DNA from: SLSG01 sp964477035
GTDB lineage: Bacteria; Bacteroidota; Bacteroidia; Bacteroidales; UBA7960
Assembly: GCA_964477035.1 (NCBI GenBank)
Contig: CAYZCW010000001.1
Span: 1 to 64,000, forward strand
Direction of reading: 5' to 3'
DNA: 64,000 bases
Of the stretch, positions 26,909 to 35,768 are shown piece by piece. Positions within the stretch are counted from its first letter, which is position 1; each line of letters begins with the position of its first letter. The notes under the pieces are model-generated. The model did no database searches and was not told the DNA's origin. It saw only the letters and a list, made by a program, of their open reading frames with translations. The translations under genes and the position numbers were made by a program.

Positions 26909-29282
26909 GGGCGTCCACCGGATTGGTGTGCGCCGCCTTCCAGGTCTGGCCCGAAATGGTTCCTGCAGCGATCAGCAGGGTAAGCAGGCCCGCCATGGCG
27001 AAGAACCACCATGACAGGCCGATCCGGTAAGGATACCCGTCAAGCCAGCGCTCCATGGCCATCCACACCAGGGGCCAGGCGATCAGGTTGGCCAAAACGA
27101 CCCAGCGGCCGATATCCCGGAACAGCACCATGATGATCTGCATGCCTGAAGCGCCGTGGATCTTGCGCAGGCCGATCTCCTTTTTGCGGGACATCACGAT
27201 ATAGGACGACAGGCCCAGCAGGCCGAGTATGGCAATGAACACTGCCAGGAGGGAGGCGAAGTTCAGGATCTTGTTGCTCTGTTCCTCTTGCCTGTAGAAG
27301 CTTTCAAAGCGCTGGCTGAGGTACCACTCTTCAAAACGGAAGTTGGGGTCGAATCGCTGGAACACCTTGCGGATGTGGTCTGTGGCATCCGCCCTTTCGC
27401 CTTCCGATATTTTGACCGCGATGTTGTAAAATGGATTCTGGTAGGCCGTGAGGATCAAGGGTTGTATTTCATTTTTCAGGCTGGTGAAATGGAAGTCTTT
27501 CATCACCCCGACCACCTTTCCGGGGCGGTGGAACATGACCACATCCGTTCCCACCGGCTCGGCCATTCCCAGGATGCTGGCTGCGGTTTCGTTGATGATG
27601 AAATTACTCCGGTCGGATGCGAGGGCAAAGTCGATCCACCTTCCGTCAACGAGTTCGATCCCGTAGGTTTCCTGGAACCCTTCCCGGATGCGGATCTCCG
27701 TGATGGAGATGCTTTCGTTTTCGGGGCTTTCGGCCAGGCGCAGGGTTTGTCCGCTGCCGCCAAGCCCTGGTGCCGACTGTGCCCGTGTCACCGAAAGGAT
27801 TCCGGGATGCTGCCTCAGCTCGGCCTCAATGGCATCGAACCCGGTAATCAGGGAGTTGGTGAGCCCGGTAAACACCAGGACGTTTTCCGAGTCGAATCCC
27901 AGGTCGGCTGTTTTCATGTAGTGCACCTGCCTGTTGAACACGGTGATGGAGACAATCAGGATGACAGATATGACAAACTGCGTGACTACCAATATGATAC
28001 GCATCAGGGGGTTGCGGTGACCACCACGGAATTTGCCGCGCATGATCTCCGCCGGCTGGTAGCGTGAGAACACCATGGCAGGGTAAAGACCGCTAATAAG
28101 TCCGATGAGCAGGGCGAATACCAGCAGGCGGGCAAAGACCCACAGGCTGTCTGTGGTGGTCAGGGCCAGTTCACGGTCCAGGAGCCCGGAAAAAGGCGTG
28201 ATCAGCAGCTCCACCAGGACCATGGCCAGCAGGAAGGACAGGAGGCTGACCAGCACCGATTCTCCGAGAAACTGTCCGGCAATATCCCGCCTGCCGGCCC
28301 CGGCCACCTTGCGGATGCTGGCCTCAACGGCCCGTTTCTCGGTGCGGGCCGTGACCAGGTTGATGAAGTTGATCACGGCGATGACAATAATGAACACGGC
28401 CACCAGGGAAAACACAAAGATCAGTTCGGGACGCCCGTGCGGTCCCATGTCAAAACGCAAGGGCTCCCCGAAGTGAATGTCGTGGAGTGGCTGAAGGCTG
28501 TGGGCAATGTGCCTCCCGTCTCTCATGATCCCGGCGACGACGCTTTCCGACAGGCGTGTGATGCTTTCCAGGTCTGGTTGGTCACCCTGTACCTTCAGGT
28601 AAATAAACACGTCGTTGGAAAATGTCCTGAGCCATACAGGGGTGTAGGCTTCGAACGCCATCAGGGCATCGAACTGCAAGTGGGTGTTGCCGGGCATGGG
28701 CTCGAGAATGCATCCGACGATGACATTGGTATATTCACTGGTGTAGCGGCCCTGCTCCTCATCGAAGGTCATCCTGGATATCTTCAGGGCCCTGCCCAGG
28801 GGGTCCTCCTTCCCGAACAGCCGCCCGGCCATTTCCGTGCTCAGTACGATGCGGGTCGGATCTGCCAGTGCTTGTCGCAGGTCGCCCCGGGCGGGCCGGA
28901 ATGAAAACAGGTCCGCAAAGGATTCGTCCACCATCAGGGTCGCCACATTCTCGAACACCTGCTCCCCGGACCGCACATAATTGTTGTCGTTTTTAATGCG
29001 GCAGGCCATGGCCACGTGGGGAGATTGTTCTTCGAGCTGTTCCGCCACCTGGGGGAAAGTCCGGGGCATGATGTAGTTATTCTGTCCGGGAAAGTGTGAA
29101 ACGATGCGGTAGATGCGCTCACTCCCTTCGTGGAAGCGGTCAAAACTCGTTTCATACGAAATGTAGATGAAGAGCAGGATGGAGGCCGTCATGCCGACCG
29201 ACAGGCCGAATACGTTGATCAGGCTGGTCCATTTCTGCCGGATGATGTTTCTCCAGGCGATTTTCAGGTAGTTGCGAAACAT
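26895..29282 (-). CDS. MacB/FtsX-type ABC permease under a sigma-54 promoter (second of three)
   Basis: 795 residues from ATG 29282 (MFRNYLKIAWRNIIRQKW, the common start of this family). An upstream in-frame ATG at 29402 would add 40 residues across the promoter. Layout as for the other permeases: helix 1, periplasmic domain, three helices with IRKVAGAGRRDIAGQFLGES, periplasmic domain, and a terminal three-helix block with SRKKEIGLRKIHGAS. The start codon lies about 13 bases after the predicted sigma-54 transcription start. The divergent NtrC-type regulator is its likely activator. It lacks a dedicated ATPase; the one at 41080-41784 is a candidate. Confidence 0.92.
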   Translation of the reverse strand: MFRNYLKIAWRNIIRQKWTSLINVFGLSVGMTASILLFIYISYETSFDRFHEGSERIYRIVSHFPGQNNYIMPRTFPQVAEQLEEQSPHVAMACRIKNDNNYVRSGEQVFENVATLMVDESFADLFSFRPARGDLRQALADPTRIVLSTEMAGRLFGKEDPLGRALKISRMTFDEEQGRYTSEYTNVIVGCILEPMPGNTHLQFDALMAFEAYTPVWLRTFSNDVFIYLKVQGDQPDLESITRLSESVVAGIMRDGRHIAHSLQPLHDIHFGEPLRFDMGPHGRPELIFVFSLVAVFIIVIAVINFINLVTARTEKRAVEASIRKVAGAGRRDIAGQFLGESVLVSLLSFLLAMVLVELLITPFSGLLDRELALTTTDSLWVFARLLVFALLIGLISGLYPAMVFSRYQPAEIMRGKFRGGHRNPLMRIILVVTQFVISVILIVSITVFNRQVHYMKTADLGFDSENVLVFTGLTNSLITGFDAIEAELRQHPGILSVTRAQSAPGLGGSGQTLRLAESPENESISITEIRIREGFQETYGIELVDGRWIDFALASDRSNFIINETAASILGMAEPVGTDVVMFHRPGKVVGVMKDFHFTSLKNEIQPLILTAYQNPFYNIAVKISEGERADATDHIRKVFQRFDPNFRFEEWYLSQRFESFYRQEEQSNKILNFASLLAVFIAILGLLGLSSYIVMSRKKEIGLRKIHGASGMQIIMVLFRDIGRWVVLANLIAWPLVWMAMERWLDGYPYRIGLSWWFFAMAGLLTLLIAAGTISGQTWKAAHTNPVDALRAG

Positions 29283-29305
29283 GGTGGGTTGTTTTGGGTT
29301 CGTAG

Positions 29306-29321
29306 TGCAACCCGCTTGCCA
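29306..29321 (-). promoter_or_regulatory. Sigma-54 promoter (-24/-12) of the second permease
   Basis: Minus strand reads TGGCAAGCGGGTTGCA. Against the consensus TGGCAC-N5-TTGCW this has the invariant GG and GC with exactly ten bases between them, a perfect TTGCA, and only one change (C to A at the end of the -24 box). Transcription should start near 29295, 13 bases before the ATG. Confidence 0.9.
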
Positions 29322-29384
29322 AACAAAACAAATATCTGTTAACCAGGTGGTTGCAATAAGCGAGGGTGGCGAAATAAAAAAATA

Positions 29385-29411
29385 TGTATAAAAAATGTAC
29401 ATTTTAGTGTA
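29385..29411. promoter_or_regulatory. Candidate activator-binding site with phased TGTA motifs
   Basis: TGTA occurs at 29385, 29396 and 29408, that is every 11-12 bases on one helix face. The central one is part of a perfect 14-bp palindrome AAAATGTACATTTT (29392-29405). The site lies about 90-115 bp upstream of the sigma-54 start of the permease and 19 bp upstream of the -7 box of the regulator gene. Confidence 0.55.
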
Positions 29412-29429
29412 TAATAATAAAACATTTTT

Positions 29430-29437
29430 TATATTTG
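29430..29437 (+). promoter_or_regulatory. -7 element for the response regulator/kinase operon
   Basis: TATATTTG on the plus strand, divergent from the sigma-54 promoter. Implies a leader of about 160 bases. No canonical -33 TTG; the upstream region is A/T-rich. Confidence 0.6.
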
Positions 29438-29466
29438 CAGCAAGTGTCGTTTTTTGTTTCCATGTG

Positions 29467-29542
29467 GCAAAGCAACGCAGGGAACCACAGGATTCCGGCC
29501 CGGTTGCACGGGAGGCCCTGTGCGTTCCCTGCCGTTCTTTGC
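29467..29542 (+). promoter_or_regulatory. Long imperfect hairpin in the response-regulator leader
   Basis: The two halves pair in order: GCAAAG/CTTTGC, AACG/CGTT, CAGGGAAC/GTTCCCTG and CACAGG/CCTGTG. That is 24 base pairs interrupted only by single-base bulges (C73, C32, C23 in the last two digits), closing on an inner CCCG/CGGG hairpin with loop GTTGCA. No T-run follows. It lies fully inside the predicted 5' leader, 62 bases before the ATG. Confidence 0.7.
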
Positions 29543-29604
29543 GGGAGCTTGAAATGATCGCTTAGGAGCGGCAGGGCCGGATCAATTTGGCTGGTTTTCA
29601 GGGC

Positions 29605-30972
29605 ATGGGCAAAAAGGGAAACATACTGATTGTGGACGACAACCGGCATATCCTGGAGTCGCTTTCATTGCTGCTGAAACATGACTTTAACCGGGTGTTC
29701 GTGTTGGATGATCCCGGGGGGCTTGTCGAACTGCTCAGCGTCCGGGAGATCGACCTGGTACTGCTCGACATGAATTATTCAGCCGGGGCAAGGGACGGCC
29801 GGGAGGGCCTGTACTGGCTTCAGCAGATCCGTAAATACGAGGAGGAGGTTCCCGTGGTTCTCATGACAGCCTATGGAGGGGTGGAGCTGGCCGTGCAGGG
29901 GATGAAGGAAGGGGCGGCGGATTTCGTGCTGAAACCCTGGAACCCGGACAAGCTCATCGCCAACATCAAAACACATCTGAGCCTTCGGGAATCGCGGAAA
30001 AAACTAAACCGCTACCAGTCCATCCTCCGGTCCGAAAGGGAGGGTCTGGTGCCCGGGAAATCTTTCCATAGCTGCAGCTCTGCCCCCATGCGTCGCCTCT
30101 ATGAGGCCATTTCAAAAATCGCCCCCACCGATGCAAACATCCTGATCACGGGAGAAAATGGCACGGGCAAAGAAATTATTGCCAGGCAAATACATAATTT
30201 GTCGGCCCGGAGCGGGGAGCTCATGGTGGCGGTCGACCTGGGTGCGCTGCCCCACGCCCTGTTTGAAAGCGAATTGTTTGGGCACAAGAAAGGGAGTTTT
30301 ACTGATGCATTGGAAGACCGCACGGGCCGGTTTGAACTGGCCTCGGGCGGCACCCTTTTTTTGGATGAGATTGGAAACATCCCGCCCCTGTTGCAGGTAA
30401 AACTGCTGTCCGTTCTCGAACGGCGGGAGGTCCACCCAATAGGGGCTGCTAAGCCCGTGCCTGTGGACATCAGACTCATTGCCGCAACAAACGCCCGGCT
30501 GCAGGACATGGTTGCCCGGCAGGAGTTTCGTGAAGACCTCTATTACAGGGTCAATACGATCAACCTGCACCTGCCGGCCCTGAGGGAGCGTCCTGAAGAC
30601 ATCCCCGGGTTTTGCACGTTTTTCCTCGGGGAGTTTTCGAGGAAATACAGGAGGCCAGGACTGAAACTCTCGCCCCCAGCCCTGCAGAAACTCAAGGCTT
30701 ATCCATGGCCGGGGAACGTCCGGGAGTTGAAACATGCCCTGGAGCGTGCGGTCATCCTCAGTGAGGGCAATACCCTGCGTCCCGGAGATTTTGTTTTTCA
30801 TGCGGCCATCCCGGCAGATGGCCATGACCATGTGCTGAACCTCAAAGAGGTGGAACGGCGCGCATTGCTGAGGGCCCTGGATGTTCACAACGGGAATGTC
30901 TCCCGTTCGGCTGAGGCTTTGGGCATTACCCGGGCCACCTTGTATGCAAAAATGGAAAAATACCGGATTTAA
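29605..30972 (+). CDS. NtrC-family sigma-54 response regulator
   Basis: 455 residues from ATG 29605 (MGKKGNILIVDDN); the frame opens earlier at a TTG that is less likely. The receiver domain (about 1-125) has its acidic pair in IVDDN, phosphoacceptor Asp in DLVLLDMNYSAG and the switch Lys in VLKPW. The AAA+ core has Walker A GENGTGKE, Walker B GGTLFLDEI and the sigma-54 loop as GSFTDA in place of GAFTGA. The C-terminal Fis-type helix-turn-helix is RSAEALGITRATLYAKMEKY. Paired with the kinase 11 bases downstream; divergent from the sigma-54-driven permease. Confidence 0.95.
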   Translation: MGKKGNILIVDDNRHILESLSLLLKHDFNRVFVLDDPGGLVELLSVREIDLVLLDMNYSAGARDGREGLYWLQQIRKYEEEVPVVLMTAYGGVELAVQGMKEGAADFVLKPWNPDKLIANIKTHLSLRESRKKLNRYQSILRSEREGLVPGKSFHSCSSAPMRRLYEAISKIAPTDANILITGENGTGKEIIARQIHNLSARSGELMVAVDLGALPHALFESELFGHKKGSFTDALEDRTGRFELASGGTLFLDEIGNIPPLLQVKLLSVLERREVHPIGAAKPVPVDIRLIAATNARLQDMVARQEFREDLYYRVNTINLHLPALRERPEDIPGFCTFFLGEFSRKYRRPGLKLSPPALQKLKAYPWPGNVRELKHALERAVILSEGNTLRPGDFVFHAAIPADGHDHVLNLKEVERRALLRALDVHNGNVSRSAEALGITRATLYAKMEKYRI

Positions 30973-30983
30973 CAACCCAACCC

Positions 30984-32324
30984 ATGATCCCCAACCGGTT
31001 TACATTATTGGTTTTCGGGCGGCTGGTTCTGATTTCCTTAACCATGGCCCTGCTGCTGCTGGCCCTGGATCGTCCCGGGCTGCCCTTTACCAGCCTGTTC
31101 CTTCTGGGATTGTTTTTCTGGCAATTCCTGGGATTGCTGTGCTTCCTGACCCGCACGAATGAGGTGCTGGCTGGCTTTTTTTCGGGGATTCGCAGCATGG
31201 ATGCCACCCGGGGTGTCGATCTTTCCTACCTGCAGATGAATTTCGGAAACCTGGGCGACTCCATGGAGAAGGCCTTTGAGCAGATGAAAACCCTCCGTGC
31301 GGAGAAAGAGAAACAAGCCCTGCTCAATCAATGCGTCATCGACCGGATCGCCACCGGTATCCTGGTCGCAGACCAGGATGGGGGCGTGGTTTTTCACAAT
31401 GCGGCAGCGGCCCGGCTCCTCGGGGTGGAAGGGTTCACACGGCTGGACCACCTGAAGGGCCGTAACCGGTCTTTCCGGGAAAAGCTGGGGACCCTTGTTG
31501 CGGGCAAACCGCTGGTAGTCCGCATGGACCAGGAGGGCCGGGAACTGCCCGTCAGCCTCCTGAAAAAAGACATCACCGTCGGACAACAACCCATGGAGGT
31601 GATCACCATGCAGCCCATCCGGGCGGAATTGGACCAGGGTGAGGTGGCATCATGGCAGAAACTGATCCGGGTACTGACCCACGAAATGATGAACAATATG
31701 ACGCCGCTGGTGACCCTCTCCCGGAACATTGAAAAATGCCTGGAGAAAACCGGGGAGGTCGCGGGAACGAAGGACTCCCCGGTTCAGGATGCGGTGGTGT
31801 CCGCCCGCATGATAGGGGAACGCAGCCAGGGGTTGATGAATTTTGTCAACAATTACCGGAGCCTGACCCTGCTGCCGGCCGCCACATGCCGCCCCACCCC
31901 GCTTAAGCCATTTCTCGAAAAGATGCTGGCCCTTTTTACGGAGGAGTTCCAAAAGGGACCTGTCCGCAAGGTGCTTTCCGTGGTGCCGGAGGACCTTCAG
32001 GTGGCCCTGGATGAGCAGTTGTTGTCCCAGGCCCTGATCAACCTGATAAAAAACGCCCTGGAGGCACTCCCTGGCGACAGTGCTCCCGAGATCTCGCTGA
32101 AAGCCTTCGTGGAAAACGGCCAGGCAGTCATCCGGCTGGCAGACAACGGGGTGGGCATTCCGCCGGAGAACCTGGATGCGGTCTTCGTGCCGTTTTTTAC
32201 GACCAAGGAGCATGGATCGGGGGTGGGCCTGAGCCTGTGTAAGCAGATCATGAGCCAGCACCAGGGGTCGCTTGAATTGCGGTCGGAGTCCGGAAAGGGC
32301 ACGGAGGTCTCGCTGTGGTTTTGA
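30984..32324 (+). CDS. Sensor histidine kinase, short membrane sensor and PAS domain
   Basis: 446 residues. Two N-terminal helices (about 7-27 and 34-54) are joined by only a few periplasmic residues, so sensing is within the membrane or through a partner. A PAS-like domain follows (ATGILVADQDGGVVFHNAAA), then the phospho-His box LTHEMMNNMTPL and the ATPase domain: N box LINLIKNALEA, G1 LADNGVGIPP, F box FVPFFTTK, G2 GSGVGLSLCKQI. Cognate of the response regulator just upstream. A membrane-embedded sensor beside MacB-type permeases suggests an envelope-stress or antimicrobial signal, which is inference. Confidence 0.95.
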   Translation: MIPNRFTLLVFGRLVLISLTMALLLLALDRPGLPFTSLFLLGLFFWQFLGLLCFLTRTNEVLAGFFSGIRSMDATRGVDLSYLQMNFGNLGDSMEKAFEQMKTLRAEKEKQALLNQCVIDRIATGILVADQDGGVVFHNAAAARLLGVEGFTRLDHLKGRNRSFREKLGTLVAGKPLVVRMDQEGRELPVSLLKKDITVGQQPMEVITMQPIRAELDQGEVASWQKLIRVLTHEMMNNMTPLVTLSRNIEKCLEKTGEVAGTKDSPVQDAVVSARMIGERSQGLMNFVNNYRSLTLLPAATCRPTPLKPFLEKMLALFTEEFQKGPVRKVLSVVPEDLQVALDEQLLSQALINLIKNALEALPGDSAPEISLKAFVENGQAVIRLADNGVGIPPENLDAVFVPFFTTKEHGSGVGLSLCKQIMSQHQGSLELRSESGKGTEVSLWF

Positions 32325-32333
32325 TGCCGGTTG

Positions 32334-32347
32334 TTGGCTTTTGGAGA
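32334..32347 (+). repeat. Fragment of the heptad repeat family
   Basis: Two in-register units (TTGGCTT, TTGGAGA), preceded by a diverged CCGGTTG, between the kinase stop and the methyltransferase start. Unlike the three full arrays, it runs TTGG in the sense of the downstream gene. Confidence 0.5.
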
Positions 32348-32406
32348 AGAAATAAACAAACAGCATATCATCACGGCCCGCAGGGCCCTTAATACATCAA
32401 ATCCTT

Positions 32407-33117
32407 ATGCCGGTTCCTGAATTGATATTCATCCTGGCTGATGCCGCCCGTGAAGAGAACATCGGGGCGGCTGCCCGTGCCATGAAAACCATGAACATCT
32501 CCCACATGCGATTGGTCCGCCCCCTTTGTAATCACCTGGGAGAGCGCGCAAGGGCCACGGCCCATGCCTCGAACGACATCCTGGAAGATGCCCTTGTGTT
32601 CCCCGACCTGGAGGCCGCCATGGCCGACTTGTCCCTGCTGATCGGCTCGGCCGCCAAGCGGCGGACGGTCGGAGAGGATGTGCACCGGGTGGCCGACCTG
32701 CCGGAGATCATCCGATCCAAAGGGGATAAGGTGAGCCGGGTGGGCATCGTGTTCGGGGGGGAAGAGTCCGGATTGAGCAACCGCCAGCTGCTGTTGTGTG
32801 ATATGCTGTCGACCATTCCCATGGCCCGCAAATACCCCAGCCTGAACCTCGGGCAGGCGGTGATGGTCTACGCCACCTACCTTTCGGAGCTGACCCTGGA
32901 TTACAAGCGCAAGTCCAAACCCCTGCCGGTATCGGATGAATTGCCCGTGGTGCGGGGCAAGGCCCTGCAGGTCCTGTCCGATGTAGGACTTCCGCCGGAA
33001 GGCATCGTGCACCGCCGCATCATGGAACGGCTCATGCTGTTGGGAAAGGACGACATCAACCTGTTTCACTCCTTTTGCAAACACTACCTGAAAAAGTACC
33101 ACAACAGGATCAAATAA
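32407..33117 (+). CDS. TrmJ/LasT-like SPOUT RNA methyltransferase
   Basis: SPOUT-fold SAM-dependent 2'-O-methyltransferase. 236 residues with the three family motifs: EENIGAAARAMKTM (motif 1), FGGEESGLSN (motif 2) and IPMARKYPSLNLGQAVMVYAT (motif 3 knot). This is the pattern of TrmJ, which methylates position 32 of tRNAs, though substrate specificity is not certain from sequence. Its stop overlaps the end of the convergent FecA-like gene by 8 bases. Confidence 0.9.
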   Translation: MPVPELIFILADAAREENIGAAARAMKTMNISHMRLVRPLCNHLGERARATAHASNDILEDALVFPDLEAAMADLSLLIGSAAKRRTVGEDVHRVADLPEIIRSKGDKVSRVGIVFGGEESGLSNRQLLLCDMLSTIPMARKYPSLNLGQAVMVYATYLSELTLDYKRKSKPLPVSDELPVVRGKALQVLSDVGLPPEGIVHRRIMERLMLLGKDDINLFHSFCKHYLKKYHNRIK

Positions 33118-35575
33118 CCATGTTCAGACCGAATGTTAACATCCTGGGAAGTCCCGTACGGATGCCCTGAGGCCGGCGTGACACAATGTATCGCTTATTG
33201 GTCAGATTCCGTCCGGACAGGGAGAAAGTGGCACCCGTTCCGGGAATCTCCCAGGCCAGGTTGGCATGAACAAGGGTATATGGGGCCATCTTGCCGCTGC
33301 GTCCGTTGGCGGATGCTGTGATGGTGTTATGGATGTCGGTGAACTGGGCACCGGTGTGGTTGGCAGACAGACTGGCGGAGAGGCCGACACGGTGTCTGAA
33401 GGACAGGGTGGAAAAGATGAGCCATTCGGGGGCATATGGGGTCTTGTTGCCTTTGATGTTGACCGTCTGGGCGCCGGTGCCCTGAAACCTGTCGCTGTTG
33501 AAACGGGAGTCCACCCAGGTCAGAGAGCCATCCCATTCCAGGGTATAGTCATCACTGCCCCACCAGCTGCTGATATCGGCTGTCAACGCAGCCTCCAGCC
33601 CACGGTGAATGGTACTCCCACCATTGACCAGTCCTGAACCCGTGCCCGCTCCTCCGGCCGATTCGGCAACCGGAATGACCTGGTTGGAAAAATCCATCAG
33701 GAATCCGGTCAGTTCCCAGGATACACCGGAAGCTGTTTTGCTGCGCAGGCCCAGCTCATGGCTCCAGCTCTTTTCTGCGTCAAGGTGGTATACGTACCCT
33801 CCATTGGATACGGCATCCTTTACCCGGGGCGGGGCAAATCCCCTGTGGACACCCCCGAACAAGGTCGTGGACCGGCCCAGGCCCAGGTTGAACCCTGCCC
33901 CGGGGATCAGCGCCCTCAGGGACGATCCGGCGACGAGCAGGGTGTCGCGTGTGTGCAGCTTTCCGTCGATCATGAAACGGCCCCTGCGGATGTCCCTTTC
34001 ATACCGGAAGTTCTCCATCCTGAATCCTGCTGTAAATGAAAGACGGTACGACAAATCTATCCGGTTGTGGATGAAGGCACTGCCGCCCAGCCCGGTACGG
34101 ATCTCATCGTCCTGCAGGGTTCCGCTGGAGGCATTTCCCAGTTGTCCGTTCACCCTTTGTTCATAGGCGCGTTCGTGAAGGATCCGTCCTCCCGCAGTCA
34201 GTTCATTTCTGTATGAACCGAGCATCCATGGGGTGGCAAGCCTGCTTTCAAAGCCTGCTACCTCGAACTGCCTGTTGCGGTTGCCCGTTGAATTCCGCAT
34301 ATGGATGGCACCTCCATCCACCGTTTCATCTCCCCATGTCACCCCGGTGTAATTGGATGGCCTCGGGGCGGGTCTTCCTTCTGCGTCAAAGGAGTTGTAT
34401 GAGAAATCCTGCCGCTGCCAGTTCCGCGTGGTGGTATAGCCATAGGCGGTATTTGTAAGCCGCATGTGTTTGCCCAGAAAGGTGTGGTGTCTGACTGACA
34501 AGCTGTAACGCCGGATGTGAAGCAAGTCATCGGGGGCGATTCTTTTGAAATCGTAGGCACCGCCTGCATCGTACATTGCCTGGGTCAAACCCACATAGGT
34601 GGCGTTGGAGGATTCATCGTACACACCCATTTTAACATCCAGACTTGATTGCGTGCCGAGGCGGGTGCGAATGCGGGCCGTCAGGTCGTTGATCATATAG
34701 GTGGTGCTGCCGATGCTGTCGGCCTGCTTGCGCAGGTAGTTTACCTGGTAGCCTGTGTTCTCATAGGTGTTGCCAAAAGAAACAAGCCCTGTAAAAAAAC
34801 CTCCTTCTGCACCGCGCAGGCTGATTGCGCCGGCGGGTTCGAGTGGCGGGTCGGAAGTGATATAGTTGATGACCCCTCCAATGGTCTGGGGGCCATACAG
34901 AATGGATCCGCTGCCCTTCAGGATTTCCACAGCCGACATGCGGTCCATGGCCGGGGTATAGTACATTTCGGGTTCGCCATAGGGTGCAAGGGATACCGGG
35001 ATCCCGTCCTCCAGGATCAGCACGGACCTGCTGCGATCGGGATCCAGGCCCCGGATGCCTATGTTTGCCCGCAGCCCGACCCCTTCCTCATCCACCACGT
35101 GGACCCCTGGTGATCTCCGGAATACCTCGTTTCCACTAAGAGGGTTCATTAGGGATATCTTCTCCGGGCCGATATAACTTGCCGCCCCGGGAACCCTTTC
35201 GAAGATGCCGCGCCTTTCGGCAATGATATTCACCTGGTCCATATGGTACACCCTGGCATGCAGGGTGATGGCAAGGTGCACGTCCCCCTCCCGGGGGACG
35301 CGCACCTCCTGGCGGTGGTCTTCATGGCCGACCATGCTGGCCCCCAGAATGTAGAGACCGGCCGGTATCCCATCCAGCATAAAAGTGCCGTCATCATTCG
35401 TGGACGTACCATGCCGCGTGCCCACCAGGCCAAGATGGACATGGGGAAGGGGGTTGAGGTTCTTGTCGGTGACGATGCCCGAAAGCCGGGCTCCGGGTTC
35501 ATTAAAGGACTCGTCCGCCAATGCAGCCGCATTCAGAAACAATGCCAGGAACAGGAGGGTTATGGTTGTTTTCAT
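33110..35575 (-). CDS. FecA-like TonB-dependent receptor
   Basis: Outer-membrane receptor for iron-chelate import. About 821 residues from ATG 35575 (MKTTITLLFLALFL) with a Sec signal. A carboxypeptidase-regulatory-like beta domain follows (ARLSGIVTDKNLNPLPHVHLG). Then comes the plug with IRGLDPDRSRSVLILEDG and VEILKGSGSILYGPQTIGGVINYI, close to receptors annotated for ferric dicitrate in this phylum. The 22-strand barrel ends SRRPQGIRTGLPRMLTFGLNMVI. An upstream in-frame TTG at 35593 is less likely. Confidence 0.92.
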   Translation of the reverse strand: MKTTITLLFLALFLNAAALADESFNEPGARLSGIVTDKNLNPLPHVHLGLVGTRHGTSTNDDGTFMLDGIPAGLYILGASMVGHEDHRQEVRVPREGDVHLAITLHARVYHMDQVNIIAERRGIFERVPGAASYIGPEKISLMNPLSGNEVFRRSPGVHVVDEEGVGLRANIGIRGLDPDRSRSVLILEDGIPVSLAPYGEPEMYYTPAMDRMSAVEILKGSGSILYGPQTIGGVINYITSDPPLEPAGAISLRGAEGGFFTGLVSFGNTYENTGYQVNYLRKQADSIGSTTYMINDLTARIRTRLGTQSSLDVKMGVYDESSNATYVGLTQAMYDAGGAYDFKRIAPDDLLHIRRYSLSVRHHTFLGKHMRLTNTAYGYTTTRNWQRQDFSYNSFDAEGRPAPRPSNYTGVTWGDETVDGGAIHMRNSTGNRNRQFEVAGFESRLATPWMLGSYRNELTAGGRILHERAYEQRVNGQLGNASSGTLQDDEIRTGLGGSAFIHNRIDLSYRLSFTAGFRMENFRYERDIRRGRFMIDGKLHTRDTLLVAGSSLRALIPGAGFNLGLGRSTTLFGGVHRGFAPPRVKDAVSNGGYVYHLDAEKSWSHELGLRSKTASGVSWELTGFLMDFSNQVIPVAESAGGAGTGSGLVNGGSTIHRGLEAALTADISSWWGSDDYTLEWDGSLTWVDSRFNSDRFQGTGAQTVNIKGNKTPYAPEWLIFSTLSFRHRVGLSASLSANHTGAQFTDIHNTITASANGRSGKMAPYTLVHANLAWEIPGTGATFSLSGRNLTNKRYIVSRRPQGIRTGLPRMLTFGLNMVI

Positions 35576-35622
35576 TGTCTTGATCTCATTCAATGATGGT
35601 TTTTTTTATAGAAAGCTCGTGG

Positions 35623-35653
35623 CAAAATTAATCCTGCCGGGGGGGTCCGGCAA
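35623..35653 (-). promoter_or_regulatory. Promoter of the FecA-like receptor
   Basis: On the minus strand TTG (35653-35651), 20 bases, then TAATTTTG (35630-35623). Both boxes of the Bacteroidota promoter are present at canonical spacing, about 50 bases before the ATG. No clear Fur box was seen. Confidence 0.7.
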
Positions 35654-35768
35654 TCCCCAGTTTTAGTGATTTAGGTGTTGGAATGCCACAATTTCAGCCG
35701 GGCGGGCGCTCAGGCTGTTATAAATGCAGGATGCGAAAAACAGTTGCCTGGTCCGCGGCGGGAATGCA

